15,718 bases of DNA from an uncultured Asticcacaulis sp. GTDB lineage: Bacteria > Pseudomonadota > Alphaproteobacteria > Caulobacterales > Caulobacteraceae. Position 1 is the stretch's first letter, and each line of letters begins with the position of its first letter. The notes beneath the pieces were generated by a model. The model did no database searches. It saw only the letters and a list, made by a program, of their open reading frames with translations, and had not been told where the DNA came from. Position numbers and translations under genes: made by a program. Below are positions 1 through 7,575 of this stretch, piece after piece. The stretch spans positions 1-15,718 of the forward strand of contig CAMLPZ010000069.1 in NCBI GenBank assembly GCA_946482045.1. The letters run 5' to 3'.

Positions 1-122
1 CCGCGTGCGGGGAGAAGGTGGTCCGTAGGACCGGATGAGGGGCAGAAATTCTTTCCGCGTGCGGTGTCGTGTCCGTTTGCCCCTCACCCCAACCCCTCTC
101 CCCGTAAACGGGGAGAGGGAAC
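1..122. repeat. Intergenic palindromic repeat (two facing half-units)
   Basis: Two G-rich/C-rich half-units face each other. The first runs from the window edge and contains GGGGAGAAGGTGG and later GATGAGGGGCA (to about 46). The second, at 80-119, is in inverted orientation, with TGCCCCTCACCCCAACCCC followed by CTCTCCCCG and its inverted copy CGGGGAGAG. The 10-mer CCGCGTGCGG occurs at 1-10 and again at 55-64. This type of GGGGAGAAGGTGG...GGATGAGGGG unit is common as a dispersed intergenic element in proteobacterial genomes. It lies just beyond the terminator of the DUF4167 gene, where such elements usually sit. It may continue to the left of the window. Confidence 0.6.
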
Positions 123-128
123 AAGAAA

Positions 129-161
129 AAACCCTCCGGTTTGGCCGGAGGGTTTGTTTTT
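129..161 (-). terminator. Rho-independent terminator of the DUF4167 gene
   Basis: A perfect 11-bp stem, AAACCCTCCGG (129-139) with CCGGAGGGTTT (145-155), has a 5-nt loop. Read on the minus strand it is followed by a run of T (TTTTTTCTT). The stop codon of the minus-strand gene (160-162) abuts the stem, so termination follows translation directly. Confidence 0.9.
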
Positions 162-1110
162 AAGCTTCTTCGGTCGCCGCTTCGATCTTGCGCTTTGGGC
201 GGCCACGCTTCGGCTTGACGACTTCCTCGGCAGGCGCTTCCTCCGCGACCGTCGCAGCTACAGGCGCGGGCGTGCGCAGGAAGGCTGGCAGATCATCGCG
301 GATGGCCGGCTGTTCAGCAGCTTCCGGCTGCGGGGCGGGACGTGAGGCAGGGGCGCCCAGCGGCTCGGTCGAGGCGATAAAGCCGCTGCTGGCCGGCGCC
401 TGAGGCGCGTTCAGGTTTTGCTCCTGCTCGCTCAGGCGCTGCTGGCGGCGGCGCTCGTAGCGCTCGCGGCGGCTTTCGCGGCGGCCACCTTCGAATTCAC
501 CCAGAGTCTCTTCGCCTTCGCTGCGACCTTCACCCCGCGGCTCGAAGACGCGCGGTTCGCGGGCTTCATAGGGCTGGCGGTCACCACGGCCATTGTCGCG
601 GTTTCCTCCATTTTCCCGATCGCGATTGCGATCGCGGTTACGATCACGGTCGCGGTTACGGTCATTGCGGTCGAAGCGGTCGCGGTTGCGGCCGTTTTCG
701 CGCGGCTCACGATCCTCGATCGCCGGCTGGTCGCCTTCACCCGGAATAGCGGCTTCAGCTTCGGTTTCCGCCGTTTCGGCGACTTCGACATCATCATCGA
801 AGTCGTCGTAGCCGTTGGAGAACGGGTCGCGCTGCACGAATTCCGAAACCGGACGCGTGGGTTGCATCTGACGGATCAGGCGGAAATAGTGCTCAGCGTG
901 CTGTAAGTGGTTTTCGGCAAGGACGCGGTCGCCGGACGAGTTGGCGTCACGCGCCAACTGCTGGTACTTTTCGTAAATCGTCTGGGCGTTACCGCGCACC
1001 TTTGTCCCTTCCGGGCCGTTCGATTCGTAGGCCCGGTTCGGATTGTTCTGGTTGCCAGAGGGTTTGCGGTTCCGGCTGCGTTGCCGTTTCATGCCCCTGA
1101 AATCTTTCAT
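160..1110 (-). CDS. DUF4167 domain protein, basic and largely disordered
   Basis: A 316-aa protein starting MKDFRGMKRQRSRNR. The N-terminal basic head and the segment at about residues 38-80 (RGNAQTIYEKYQQLARDA... to HAEHYFRLI) are the recognisable DUF4167 part of alphaproteobacterial proteins. The rest is low complexity: an acidic stretch (about 105-125), an Arg/Asp/Asn repeat (about 138-180, RNRDRDRNRDRNRDRE), many Glu/Arg, and a C-terminal KPKRGRPKRK that resembles an AT-hook. The molecular role is not established; the basic and RD-rich composition suggests nucleic-acid binding, which is inference. The start at 1110 is preferred because AGAGAAG lies 9 nt upstream and the family begins MKDFRGMKRQR; an in-frame upstream ATG at 1179 adds 23 unlikely residues. 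The gene follows prmC on the same strand after 312 nt and ends at a strong terminator. The RD-repeat coding DNA (about 610-695) is itself a degenerate short tandem repeat. Confidence 0.88.
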   Translation of the reverse strand: MKDFRGMKRQRSRNRKPSGNQNNPNRAYESNGPEGTKVRGNAQTIYEKYQQLARDANSSGDRVLAENHLQHAEHYFRLIRQMQPTRPVSEFVQRDPFSNGYDDFDDDVEVAETAETEAEAAIPGEGDQPAIEDREPRENGRNRDRFDRNDRNRDRDRNRDRNRDRENGGNRDNGRGDRQPYEAREPRVFEPRGEGRSEGEETLGEFEGGRRESRRERYERRRQQRLSEQEQNLNAPQAPASSGFIASTEPLGAPASRPAPQPEAAEQPAIRDDLPAFLRTPAPVAATVAEEAPAEEVVKPKRGRPKRKIEAATEEA

Positions 1111-1422
1111 GTGATGCGACTTCTCTCTACGCTCCGTCCGGTTCTTTGCGGGACGGCGAAATGTCATAAATGTCTGCACAGGTGCCGCTGTTGACCTTCA
1201 GCATTGAAGCGGGCTTCAACCTTGCATTTTGTCTTGTGCTTTATCTGGTCAGGCGCGTGGACCACTTTACGGTCCGAACCATCGGGCGCCTGAGCCCCGT
1301 ACCCCTTGCCACGATATTGCCCGCGACTTTCTTAAGAAAGTATGTCGGACGCCGCTCGCGATGGGGGAAGACAAGGTATGATTAGCGGATCACGGCTGTT
1401 CTGCCAAGTCCATTTTTCATTG
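1111..1422. other. 312-nt prmC-DUF4167 gap with palindromes
   Basis: No credible gene lies here. Visible structure: ACTTTCTTAAGAAAGT at 1326-1341 is a perfect 16-nt palindrome, and TTGAAGC-GG-GCTTCAA at 1204-1219 is an inverted repeat. With the candidate promoter at 1378-1407, both would fall in a leader of about 260 nt before the DUF4167 start. No T-run follows either hairpin, so they are not obvious terminators, and none is seen for prmC, so read-through from prmC is possible. Confidence 0.55.
1378..1407 (-). promoter_or_regulatory. Candidate sigma-70 promoter for the DUF4167 gene
   Basis: On the minus strand, TTGGCA (1407-1402) and AATCAT (1383-1378) are separated by 18 nt; these match 5/6 and 4/6 of the sigma-70 consensus. 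It starts just after the prmC stop codon. The match is modest and rests on sequence alone. Confidence 0.35.
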
Positions 1423-2271
1423 CTACGGTTTTTTCCCGACAACAACGCGCGGAAGGTTCGACAGGTCCAGATAGGTGGAAACGTCGGCGAATCCGGCCTT
1501 TTTCATAAGATCTTCAACGGCTTCCGACTGGTCATAGCCGATCTCGAGCCAGGCGCGGCCGCCGGGCTTCAAAAGGCGAAAGATTTCCGGCGCCAGTTCG
1601 ACATAGGCATCCAGCCCTGATTCGCCGCCGTCGAGCGCCAGGTGCGGGTCATGATGCAGGACCTCCGGCTCGAGCGTGGGAATCACGTCGCTGCGAATAT
1701 AGGGCGGGTTCGACGCCACAAAGTCGAATGAGGCGTCGGCCAGGCCCGATCCCCATGACGTGCGTAAAAATGCCGCACGGCTGTCGAGGCCGAGACCGGC
1801 GGCGTTGTCGCGCGCCACGGCCAGGGCCTCTTCGGACACATCGGTGCCAATGCCCTTGGCGGCGGGGCGCTCAGCCAGGACCGACAGCAGGATGGCGCCG
1901 GAACCTATCCCCAGGTCGGCGAGTGTAAAGGCTTCATTTTCCTGCGTCGTCTTCAGGATCATGTCGACGATCACCTCGGTTTCCGGCCGCGGGATCAGGA
2001 CGTGTTCATTGAGGTTGAGCAGTAGTTTCCAGAAGCCCTTGCGGCCGAGGATTCGCGCCACCGGCTCGCGCTTTTCGCGGCGGCTGAGGTAGGTGTCGAG
2101 AGTGGTTTCCTGCTCGTCCGTCAGTTCGCGATAGGGATCGGTGATGATGTCGGTGCGCGTGGCGCCTGTGGCGGCTTCAAGCAGCAGGCGGGCGTCGATG
2201 GCGGGGCTGTCGATGTTACGGGCCTTGAGGCGCTGCTGCGCTCCGGTCCAGGCTTTGACGAGTGTGGTCAT
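1423..2271 (-). CDS. prmC: Release factor glutamine-N5 methyltransferase PrmC
   Basis: A cytoplasmic SAM-dependent enzyme that methylates the glutamine of the GGQ motif in peptide release factors RF1 and RF2. The 282-aa protein has the usual family length. It shows the N-terminal helical domain (about 1-80), IPRPETE (93-99), the SAM-binding LADLGIGSGAI region (about 118-128), and the signature NPPY (188-191), which binds the substrate glutamine, followed by the typical EPxxALDGGxxGLD-like segment (EVLHHDPHLALDGGESGLD). The start at 2271 lies 7 nt after the ubiG stop, so translational coupling is likely; I see no good Shine-Dalgarno sequence. A longer frame from an ATG at 2316 would overlap ubiG by 38 nt and adds residues not typical of the family. 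prmC normally neighbours prfA (RF1); prfA is not in this window. Confidence 0.95.
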   Translation of the reverse strand: MTTLVKAWTGAQQRLKARNIDSPAIDARLLLEAATGATRTDIITDPYRELTDEQETTLDTYLSRREKREPVARILGRKGFWKLLLNLNEHVLIPRPETEVIVDMILKTTQENEAFTLADLGIGSGAILLSVLAERPAAKGIGTDVSEEALAVARDNAAGLGLDSRAAFLRTSWGSGLADASFDFVASNPPYIRSDVIPTLEPEVLHHDPHLALDGGESGLDAYVELAPEIFRLLKPGGRAWLEIGYDQSEAVEDLMKKAGFADVSTYLDLSNLPRVVVGKKP

Positions 2272-2278
2272 GGAGAGG

Positions 2279-3079
2279 TCAGTTAAAATATTTCGCGACG
2301 ACCATGTAGTTGACATCGGTATCGTCCGACAAGCTCCATTTATCGCTGAGGGGATTGTAACTGACGCCGACGGCAGGTTCCGCCGTCAGCGGTGTATCGG
2401 CCAGGAAGTCCTGGATTTCCGCCGGCGACAGGAATTTGTTCCAGTCGTGCGTGCCCGCCGGCACCCAGCGCAATATGTATTCGGCGCCGACGATCGCAAG
2501 GGCATGGCTCTTGAGCGTGCGGTTGAGCGTGGCGCAGAACAGGATGCCGCCCGGCTTGACCAGCGACGCGCAGGTTTGCAGGAAGCTCCTTGGATCGGTG
2601 ACGTGCTCGATCACCTCCATGCACAGGACGACATCGTAAAGCACTTCGCCCGCGGCTGCCAGTTGCTCGACCGTCTGGTTGAGGTAGCGGATATCGAGCC
2701 CGCCTTCGGCAGCGTGCGCGCTGGCCGTGCCGATGTTCTTCTCCGACGCGTCCAGACCCGTGACCTGGAAACCCATGCGGCACATGGGTTCCGACAGCAG
2801 ACCGCCCCCACAGCCGACGTCGAGCAACCTCAATCCCTTGAACGGCGCGCGTTCACGGGCATCGAGCTTGTAATGCTCCAGGCAAGTCTCACGCACAAAG
2901 CTGACGCGTGTCGGGTTGAACTTGTGGAGCGGCGCGAACTCGCCCTTCACGTCCCACCACTTGGCGGCCAGCGCCGAAAAGCGCGAGACTTCGCCCTGAT
3001 CGATACTGAAGCCCTCGGCGCCTCCCGCGTCGGAAGTTCTGGTATCGGACGTAACGGAATTGTTTAGGTTTTCAGGCAT
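2279..3079 (-). CDS. ubiG: Ubiquinone biosynthesis O-methyltransferase UbiG
   Basis: Catalyses both O-methylation steps of ubiquinone synthesis (2-polyprenyl-6-hydroxyphenol and 3-demethylubiquinol O-methylation) using SAM. The 266-aa protein has the family hallmarks: [25 protein letters not shown] (34-58), the SAM motif [15 protein letters not shown] (85-99), GLDASEKNI (108-116), EVIEHV in the middle, and the [13 protein letters not shown] segment towards the C-terminus, which is diagnostic of UbiG among class I methyltransferases. It is the first gene of the minus-strand run ubiG-prmC and is divergent from lysC, an arrangement common in alphaproteobacteria. The upstream ribosome-binding site is weak (TAGGCGG). 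The first about 25 residues are variable and probably disordered. Confidence 0.96.
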   Translation of the reverse strand: MPENLNNSVTSDTRTSDAGGAEGFSIDQGEVSRFSALAAKWWDVKGEFAPLHKFNPTRVSFVRETCLEHYKLDARERAPFKGLRLLDVGCGGGLLSEPMCRMGFQVTGLDASEKNIGTASAHAAEGGLDIRYLNQTVEQLAAAGEVLYDVVLCMEVIEHVTDPRSFLQTCASLVKPGGILFCATLNRTLKSHALAIVGAEYILRWVPAGTHDWNKFLSPAEIQDFLADTPLTAEPAVGVSYNPLSDKWSLSDDTDVNYMVVAKYFN

Positions 3080-3120
3080 TTCGGCCGCCTATTTCTCTTC
3101 AGCCGCCGCCGTTTTGTTTC

Positions 3121-3149
3121 TTGCGGTAGCGAACATTGGGGGCTAGATA
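3121..3149 (+). promoter_or_regulatory. Candidate sigma-73-type promoter for lysC
   Basis: TTGCGG (3121-3126) and GCTAGATA (3142-3149) are 15 nt apart. GCTAGATA fits the Caulobacter housekeeping -10 consensus GCTANAWC in most positions, and the TTG of the -35 fits. The inferred start of transcription is near 3156, leaving a short leader before lysC. No lysine riboswitch-like leader fits in this space. Confidence 0.5.
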
Positions 3150-3201
3150 TGCGCCGCTTTAAAGTCAGGGGTCAATGACCCGCAACAAGGATTTTGTCTT
3201 C

Positions 3202-4458
3202 ATGTCCCGTTTGGTGATGAAGTTCGGCGGCACCTCAATGGCCGATCTCGAACGCATCCGCAGGGCCGCCAGGCTCGTCGCCGCCGAGTATGATGCCGGC
3301 CATAAGGTCGCCGTTGTCGTGTCCGCCATGTCGGGCAAGACGAACGAGCTGGTCGCTTGGACGGATGGCGCCGGCAAGGCGACAGGCAACGGCATGGACG
3401 GCGATGACGAATACGATGTTGTCGTGGCGTCGGGAGAGCAGGTGACCGCCGGTCTCTTGTCCATGACCCTGCGCAATATGGGTTATGACGCCGTCACTAT
3501 GATGGGCTGGCAGGTGCCGATCATCACATCCGACGTGCACGGCAAGGCGCGTATCCTCGACATCCCGCCGGCCAAGCTGGAAACGGCACTCGACGCCGGC
3601 CAGATCGTCGTCGTGCCGGGCTTCCAGGGCGTGACCGAATCAGGCCGCATCACCACGCTCGGCCGTGGCGGTTCGGACACCTCGGCGGTCGCGGTCGCCG
3701 CGGCGGTCAAGGCGATCCGCTGCGACATCTATACCGATGTCGACGGCGTCTACACGACCGATCCGCGCATCGAGTCGAAGGCCCGCCGTCTCAAGAAGAT
3801 ATCGTTCGAAGAAATGCTGGAAATGGCGTCGCTGGGCGCCAAGGTGCTCCAGACCCGTTCGGTCGAACTGGCCATGGGCCAGCGCATGCCCGTGCGCGTC
3901 CTGTCCAGCTTCGTCGAACCCGGCGAAACCGTAGATCAAGGCACCATCGTGTGCGACGAGGAAGAAATCGTGGAAAAGCATATCATTTCCGGCGTGGCCT
4001 TCAGCCGTGATGAAGCCAAGATCACCCTTTTGGGTGTGCCCAACAAGGTCGGCGTCTCCGCCGCCATCTTCGGCAAGCTGGCCAATGCCAACATCAATGT
4101 CGACATGATCGTCCAGTCGGAGAAGCGTTCGGGCGAATACGTCAACCAGCTCTTCACCGTCGGCCGCCGCGACGCCAAGGCCGCCGCCGAGCTGATGGAG
4201 GCCGCGCGCGAGGAAATCGGCTTCGATACGCTGAAGGTCGACGAAAACGTCGCCAAGGTGTCGATCGTCGGCGTCGGCATGCGCTCGCACACCGGCGTCG
4301 CCGAGACCATGTTCCGCGCCCTGTCGGAAAAAGGCATCAATATCCAGGTCATCTCGACCTCGGAAATCAAGATCAGCGTGCTGATCGACGAAGCCTATAC
4401 CGAACTGGCCGTGCGTGCCCTGCACGCCGCCTATGGCCTCGACAAGATCGGCGCCTGA
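3202..4458 (+). CDS. lysC: Aspartate kinase (aspartokinase)
   Basis: Phosphorylates L-aspartate with ATP, the first step towards lysine, threonine, methionine and diaminopimelate. The 418-aa protein has the kinase domain (about 1-245) with the MKFGGTS nucleotide motif (6-12), GRGGSDTSAVAVA and DVDGVYTTDPR, followed by a linker and two ACT domains (about 265-418; for example LLGVPNKVGVSAAIFGKLA and VSIVGVGMRSHTGVAETMFRAL) that bind feedback effectors. The length is typical of monofunctional alphaproteobacterial aspartokinase. The start at 3202 is chosen because the family begins M(S)RLVMKFGGTS; AAGG lies 11 nt upstream. An in-frame ATG at 3175 with AGGGG only 3 nt upstream would add nine residues and cannot be excluded. 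It is divergent from ubiG, followed by a terminator and then ptsP on the same strand. Confidence 0.97.
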   Translation: MSRLVMKFGGTSMADLERIRRAARLVAAEYDAGHKVAVVVSAMSGKTNELVAWTDGAGKATGNGMDGDDEYDVVVASGEQVTAGLLSMTLRNMGYDAVTMMGWQVPIITSDVHGKARILDIPPAKLETALDAGQIVVVPGFQGVTESGRITTLGRGGSDTSAVAVAAAVKAIRCDIYTDVDGVYTTDPRIESKARRLKKISFEEMLEMASLGAKVLQTRSVELAMGQRMPVRVLSSFVEPGETVDQGTIVCDEEEIVEKHIISGVAFSRDEAKITLLGVPNKVGVSAAIFGKLANANINVDMIVQSEKRSGEYVNQLFTVGRRDAKAAAELMEAAREEIGFDTLKVDENVAKVSIVGVGMRSHTGVAETMFRALSEKGINIQVISTSEIKISVLIDEAYTELAVRALHAAYGLDKIGA

Positions 4459-4481
4459 GAAAAACGCACATTACGGCTGCG

Positions 4482-4507
4482 AAGCCCCGGTGTCCGCCGG
4501 GGCTTTT
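4482..4507 (+). terminator. Rho-independent terminator after lysC
   Basis: A 9-bp perfect stem, AAGCCCCGG (4482-4490) with CCGGGGCTT (4497-4505), has loop TGTCCG and is followed by TT. An outer pairing AACGCA (4463-4468) with TGCGTT (4507-4512) could extend it. It separates lysC from ptsP, so ptsP probably has its own promoter in 4513-4645, where I see no clear match. Confidence 0.8.
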
Positions 4508-4649
4508 GCGTTGTTTGTATCGGACTGTTAAACCATTGTGATTATAACCCTTTCGTGAGTTGCCGGATGGCGCGCCTGACGGCTAGACAGCGCGGCAAAA
4601 CCGGCGGACAATAAACGGGCCGGGGACTATACGGCGAGAGGGCGATTTG

Positions 4650-6911
4650 GTGACGAAGCAAGGTCCGGTGCGCGGCCAGCGCGGGTTGCTGCGGCAAATC
4701 CGCGAAATCATGGAGGACGATCAGTCCGCCCAGGCGCGGCTTGACGCCGTCGTGCGCATCATTGCGTCCAGCATGGTCGCTGAGGTCTGTTCGATCTACC
4801 TGCGCCGCACGTCCGAAGAGCTGGAACTGTTCGCCACCGAGGGCCTGAACCGCGAAGCCGTTCACAAGACCCGGATGCGTCTCAGCGAAGGTCTGGTCGG
4901 TGAAGTTGCCCGCGCCGGTGCACCGCTCAACCTGATGGACGCGCCGGAACACCCCAGTTTTTCGTACCGGCCTGAAACCGGCGAAGACCCGTTCCGCTCC
5001 TTCCTGGGCGTGCCGCTCCTGCGCGGTGGCCGGACAATCGGTGTCCTGGTCGTGCAGAACAAGGCGGCACGCGGCTATGAGGACGAGGAGGTCGAGGACC
5101 TTCAGATTATCGCCATGGTGCTGGCCGAAATCGTCACGGCCGGCGAACTGGTCGGCCTCGAAGAACTCAAGGACATCGAACTGGCCCCCAGCCGCCCGGA
5201 GCGGCTGAAGGGCTCGATCTTCGCCGACGGTCTGGCGATTGGCGTCGTCGTCCTGCACGACGTGCCGGTGACGCCGGAGCACCTGCTGACCGACGATCCG
5301 GTTGCTGAGGAAAAGCGTCTGCTGGCCGCGATCAATAGCCTTCGCGAACAGATCGACGAGATGTTCGAAGGGCAGCACGGTCTGGCGGGCCCGACCTTCG
5401 ACGTGCTCGAAACCTACCGCATGTTCGCCCACGACCGCGGCTGGACGCGCAACCTGGTTGACGCTGTACGTAACGGCCTGACCGCCGAGGCCGCCGTGGA
5501 GCGCGTGCGCAATGAGCAGCGCGCCCGGCTCAACAACGCTCGTGACGCCTATCTGCGCGAACGGGTGCATGACCTCGAAGATCTGGGCAACCGGCTGCTG
5601 CGTGTCCTGGCGGGCAAGAACACCACCGCGCGCGACATTCCCGACGAGTCGATCCTGGTGGCCCGCGATCTCGGCCCTGCCGACCTGCTGGAGTACGACC
5701 GCACACGCCTGAAAGGCATCTTGCTCGAAGAAGGTTCAGCGTCGAACCATGCCGCCATCGTCGCCCGGGCGTTGCAGATTCCATGTGTCGGCCGCCTGCA
5801 ATCCTTGCGCGACAAGGTTAATCAGGGCGACCCGGTCATCGTCGACGGCGAAACCGGCGAAGCCTACCTGCGCCCGCGTCCCGACATTATCGGCGCGGCT
5901 TTGGCGCGGATTGACGTGCGCACCCAGCGTCGCGTCGAATTCTCGCGCATTAAGGACGTGCCGGCCGTTACCAAGGATGGCCAGCGCGTCACGCTGCTGA
6001 TGAACGCCGGTCTCGAATTCGACATCGAGATCATGGACGAGGTCGGCGCCGAAGGCATCGGCCTGTTCCGCACCGAATTCCAGTTCATGGTCTCCGAGGA
6101 CCTGCCGCGCCTGAAGCGCCAGACCGACCTTTATGAGCGCATCATGGACGGCGCCGGAGACCGGCCAGTGACCTTCCGCACGCTCGATCTCGGCGGCGAC
6201 AAGATCCTGCCCTACATGGAAATGGAGCGCGAGGAAAACCCCGCGCTCGGCTGGCGCGCCATCCGCATGGGCCTGGACCGTCCGGCGCTCCTGCGCATGC
6301 AGGTCCGCGCGTTGCTGACCGCCGCCAAGGGGCGCGAGCTGCGCATCATGTTCCCCATGGTCGCTTCGATCGATGAGTTTCGCACGGCGCGCGAAATGGT
6401 GGACATCGAAATGGCCTGGGCCAAGCGGCGCGGCCGGCCTTTGCCGTCGCTCTTGCGTGTCGGCGCCATGATCGAATGCCCGTCGCTGCTGTGGCACCTT
6501 GATGCCCTGTTGCCGCTGGTCGATTTCGCCAGCGTCGGCACTAACGACCTGACGCAGTACCTGTTCGCCGCCGACCGCACCAATCCGAAGATGAGCGAGC
6601 GTTACGACGTCCTGTCGCCGCCCTTCCTGCGGGCGCTCGCCAGCATCCAGCGCGCGGCCGAGGAATCGGGCACGCCGGTATCGGTCTGCGGCGAAATCGC
6701 CGGCAAGCCGCTGGAGGCCTTCGTGTTGATCGCACTTGGCTTCAACCGTCTGTCCATGCCGCCGGCCGGCCTGGGCCAGGTCAAGCGCATGATCCTGTCG
6801 TGCGACCGCGATGCCGCCTTCAAGGCGATCAACAAGCTGATGAGCAGCTCCAACGGCAGCCTGCGCAGTGAAATCCTGTCTCTTGCGCGCAAGCTGGATA
6901 TCGATCTGTAA
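4650..6911 (+). CDS. ptsP: PTS-Ntr enzyme I with GAF domain (PtsP)
   Basis: The PEP-dependent kinase at the head of the nitrogen phosphotransferase relay (EI-Ntr to NPr to EIIA-Ntr). The 753-aa protein has an N-terminal GAF domain (about 15-165), the EI N-terminal domain (about 185-320), the phosphohistidine domain with SNHAAIVAR (His367), and the PEP-binding barrel (about 415-745) with GIGLFRTEFQFM, FRTLDLGGDK, MFPMV, GAMIECPS, GTNDLTQYLFAADR and SVCGEIAG (Cys680). All catalytic landmarks are present. In Caulobacter and Sinorhizobium the GAF domain senses glutamine, and in Caulobacter this relay controls (p)ppGpp; transfer of that role here is inference. GTG at 4650 is chosen because GAGAGGG (4636-4642) is then 7 nt away; the adjacent TTG at 4647 is an alternative adding one residue. 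NPr and EIIA-Ntr are not in the window. Confidence 0.96.
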   Translation: MTKQGPVRGQRGLLRQIREIMEDDQSAQARLDAVVRIIASSMVAEVCSIYLRRTSEELELFATEGLNREAVHKTRMRLSEGLVGEVARAGAPLNLMDAPEHPSFSYRPETGEDPFRSFLGVPLLRGGRTIGVLVVQNKAARGYEDEEVEDLQIIAMVLAEIVTAGELVGLEELKDIELAPSRPERLKGSIFADGLAIGVVVLHDVPVTPEHLLTDDPVAEEKRLLAAINSLREQIDEMFEGQHGLAGPTFDVLETYRMFAHDRGWTRNLVDAVRNGLTAEAAVERVRNEQRARLNNARDAYLRERVHDLEDLGNRLLRVLAGKNTTARDIPDESILVARDLGPADLLEYDRTRLKGILLEEGSASNHAAIVARALQIPCVGRLQSLRDKVNQGDPVIVDGETGEAYLRPRPDIIGAALARIDVRTQRRVEFSRIKDVPAVTKDGQRVTLLMNAGLEFDIEIMDEVGAEGIGLFRTEFQFMVSEDLPRLKRQTDLYERIMDGAGDRPVTFRTLDLGGDKILPYMEMEREENPALGWRAIRMGLDRPALLRMQVRALLTAAKGRELRIMFPMVASIDEFRTAREMVDIEMAWAKRRGRPLPSLLRVGAMIECPSLLWHLDALLPLVDFASVGTNDLTQYLFAADRTNPKMSERYDVLSPPFLRALASIQRAAEESGTPVSVCGEIAGKPLEAFVLIALGFNRLSMPPAGLGQVKRMILSCDRDAAFKAINKLMSSSNGSLRSEILSLARKLDIDL

Positions 6912-6942
6912 ATCCGCTCCCCGAGTCGATAGGGTGAGGGCT

Positions 6943-6970
6943 TTGACAGGGCGCGGTAGCCTGTTAAGCT
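6943..6970 (+). promoter_or_regulatory. Candidate promoter of the small lipoprotein gene
   Basis: A perfect TTGACA (6943-6948) is followed after 16 nt by TAAGCT (6965-6970), a poor -10. A GAGTC (GANTC type) lies upstream at 6923-6927. It is placed 30 nt before the start codon of the next gene. The -35 is convincing, the -10 is not. Confidence 0.4.
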
Positions 6971-6999
6971 TTGCGCGTCTCGAGAGAGGGGGCGATCAC

Positions 7000-7473
7000 A
7001 TGAAAATCCTGAAAATCCTCGCCATACTGCCTTTGGCGCTTGTGCTTGGTAATTGTGAACAAAAACCGGCGGGCGGGCCTTCGCCTTACGCCTTCGACGT
7101 CAAGCTGGAGATCACGCCCGAAGCCGATGCGCTGATGAAGGCCAAGAGCAGCCATTTCGTCGCCGCGGCCTTTTATTTTGGCCGCCCCAAGCCAGAAACG
7201 CGCGCCCAGGCCAATGCAAATGGCCGAATCAAGTTGGGCTACGAACAGATTGGCTTGGCGCCTGGCGCCACCAGCTTCCACCTGGCAGCTGACACAATCG
7301 ACACCAGCCTGCTTGGCGCTATCAATGGCGAACCACAGGTCATTCTCAACATCTTCTCAGCCAGCGAAGTTGGGGCGCGCGACGATCTTGTTCGTTGCAA
7401 AACCTATTTCGGTATTATTTCGACGGCGCGGGCACAGAGCCCCGTCCTGGCTTGCGACATCAATCGGCCCTAA
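7000..7473 (+). CDS. Small putative lipoprotein of unknown function
   Basis: A 157-aa protein beginning MKILKILAILPLALVLGNC. The basic start, hydrophobic core and Cys19 indicate a lipoprotein signal, but Asn at the position before Cys is atypical for a lipobox, so lipidation is probable rather than certain. The mature part (FDVKLEITPEADALMKAK..., then GRIKLGYEQIGLAPGATSF) looks like a compact beta-rich domain; it has a Cys pair near the end (VRCKTYF and LACDINRP) that could form a disulfide. I do not recognise a family. The start is supported by GAGGGGG 8 nt upstream; a longer reading from 6868 overlaps ptsP and lacks support. It follows ptsP by 88 nt with a candidate promoter of its own and has a terminator about 100 nt downstream. 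Confidence 0.75.
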   Translation: MKILKILAILPLALVLGNCEQKPAGGPSPYAFDVKLEITPEADALMKAKSSHFVAAAFYFGRPKPETRAQANANGRIKLGYEQIGLAPGATSFHLAADTIDTSLLGAINGEPQVILNIFSASEVGARDDLVRCKTYFGIISTARAQSPVLACDINRP

Positions 7474-7500
7474 CGCCCGACGAGATAGGGCCGGAACCTT

Positions 7501-7563
7501 GATTCTGGTCTTACGCTTAACGCTCTGTTAACTGACACCGATGTCAGTTTACTGGCTAGACTC
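7501..7563 (+). promoter_or_regulatory. CtrA-box promoter with GANTC sites, no protein gene behind it
   Basis: TTAACGCTCTGTTAAC at 7517-7532 is an exact TTAA-N7-TTAAC CtrA-type box. It overlaps CTGACA (7532-7537), usable as a -35, and 17 nt further GCTAGA (7555-7560) fits the Caulobacter -10 (GCTANA). GANTC sites (CcrM/GcrA type) lie at 7501-7505 (GATTC) and 7559-7563 (GACTC), the latter touching the -10. The inferred transcript start is near 7567, only some 10 nt before the hairpin at 7576. CtrA function is inferred from sequence only. Confidence 0.55.
7530..7549. promoter_or_regulatory. Operator-like palindrome, copy 1 (TGACA-N4-TGTCA)
   Basis: AACTGACACCGATGTCAGTT is an inverted repeat with 8-nt arms around CCGA. 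The core TGACA-CCGA-TGTCA is shared with the sites at 7814 and 9412. It lies between the CtrA-type box and the -10 of the orphan promoter, a position suited to repression. The form, with CG near the centre, resembles LacI-family operators, but the regulator is unknown and not encoded in the window. Confidence 0.55.
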
Positions 7564-7575
7564 TGGACAAGAAAA

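Noticed and set aside
418..906. Plus-strand frame of 162 codons with a very hydrophobic product
   Set aside because: It is the reverse reading of the RD- and E-rich part of the DUF4167 gene; the hydrophobic residues result from complementing Arg/Asp/Glu codons.
3080..3201. Lysine riboswitch before lysC
   Set aside because: Only about 45 nt lie between the likely transcript start and the start codon, too short for the element, and no matching fold is seen.
3640..4425. Long minus-strand frame opposite lysC
   Set aside because: His/Asp/Gly-rich product typical of an antisense shadow of a GC-rich gene; lysC is certain.
4542..5570. Long minus-strand frame opposite the start of ptsP
   Set aside because: Antisense shadow; no ribosome-binding site or family features, and ptsP is intact.
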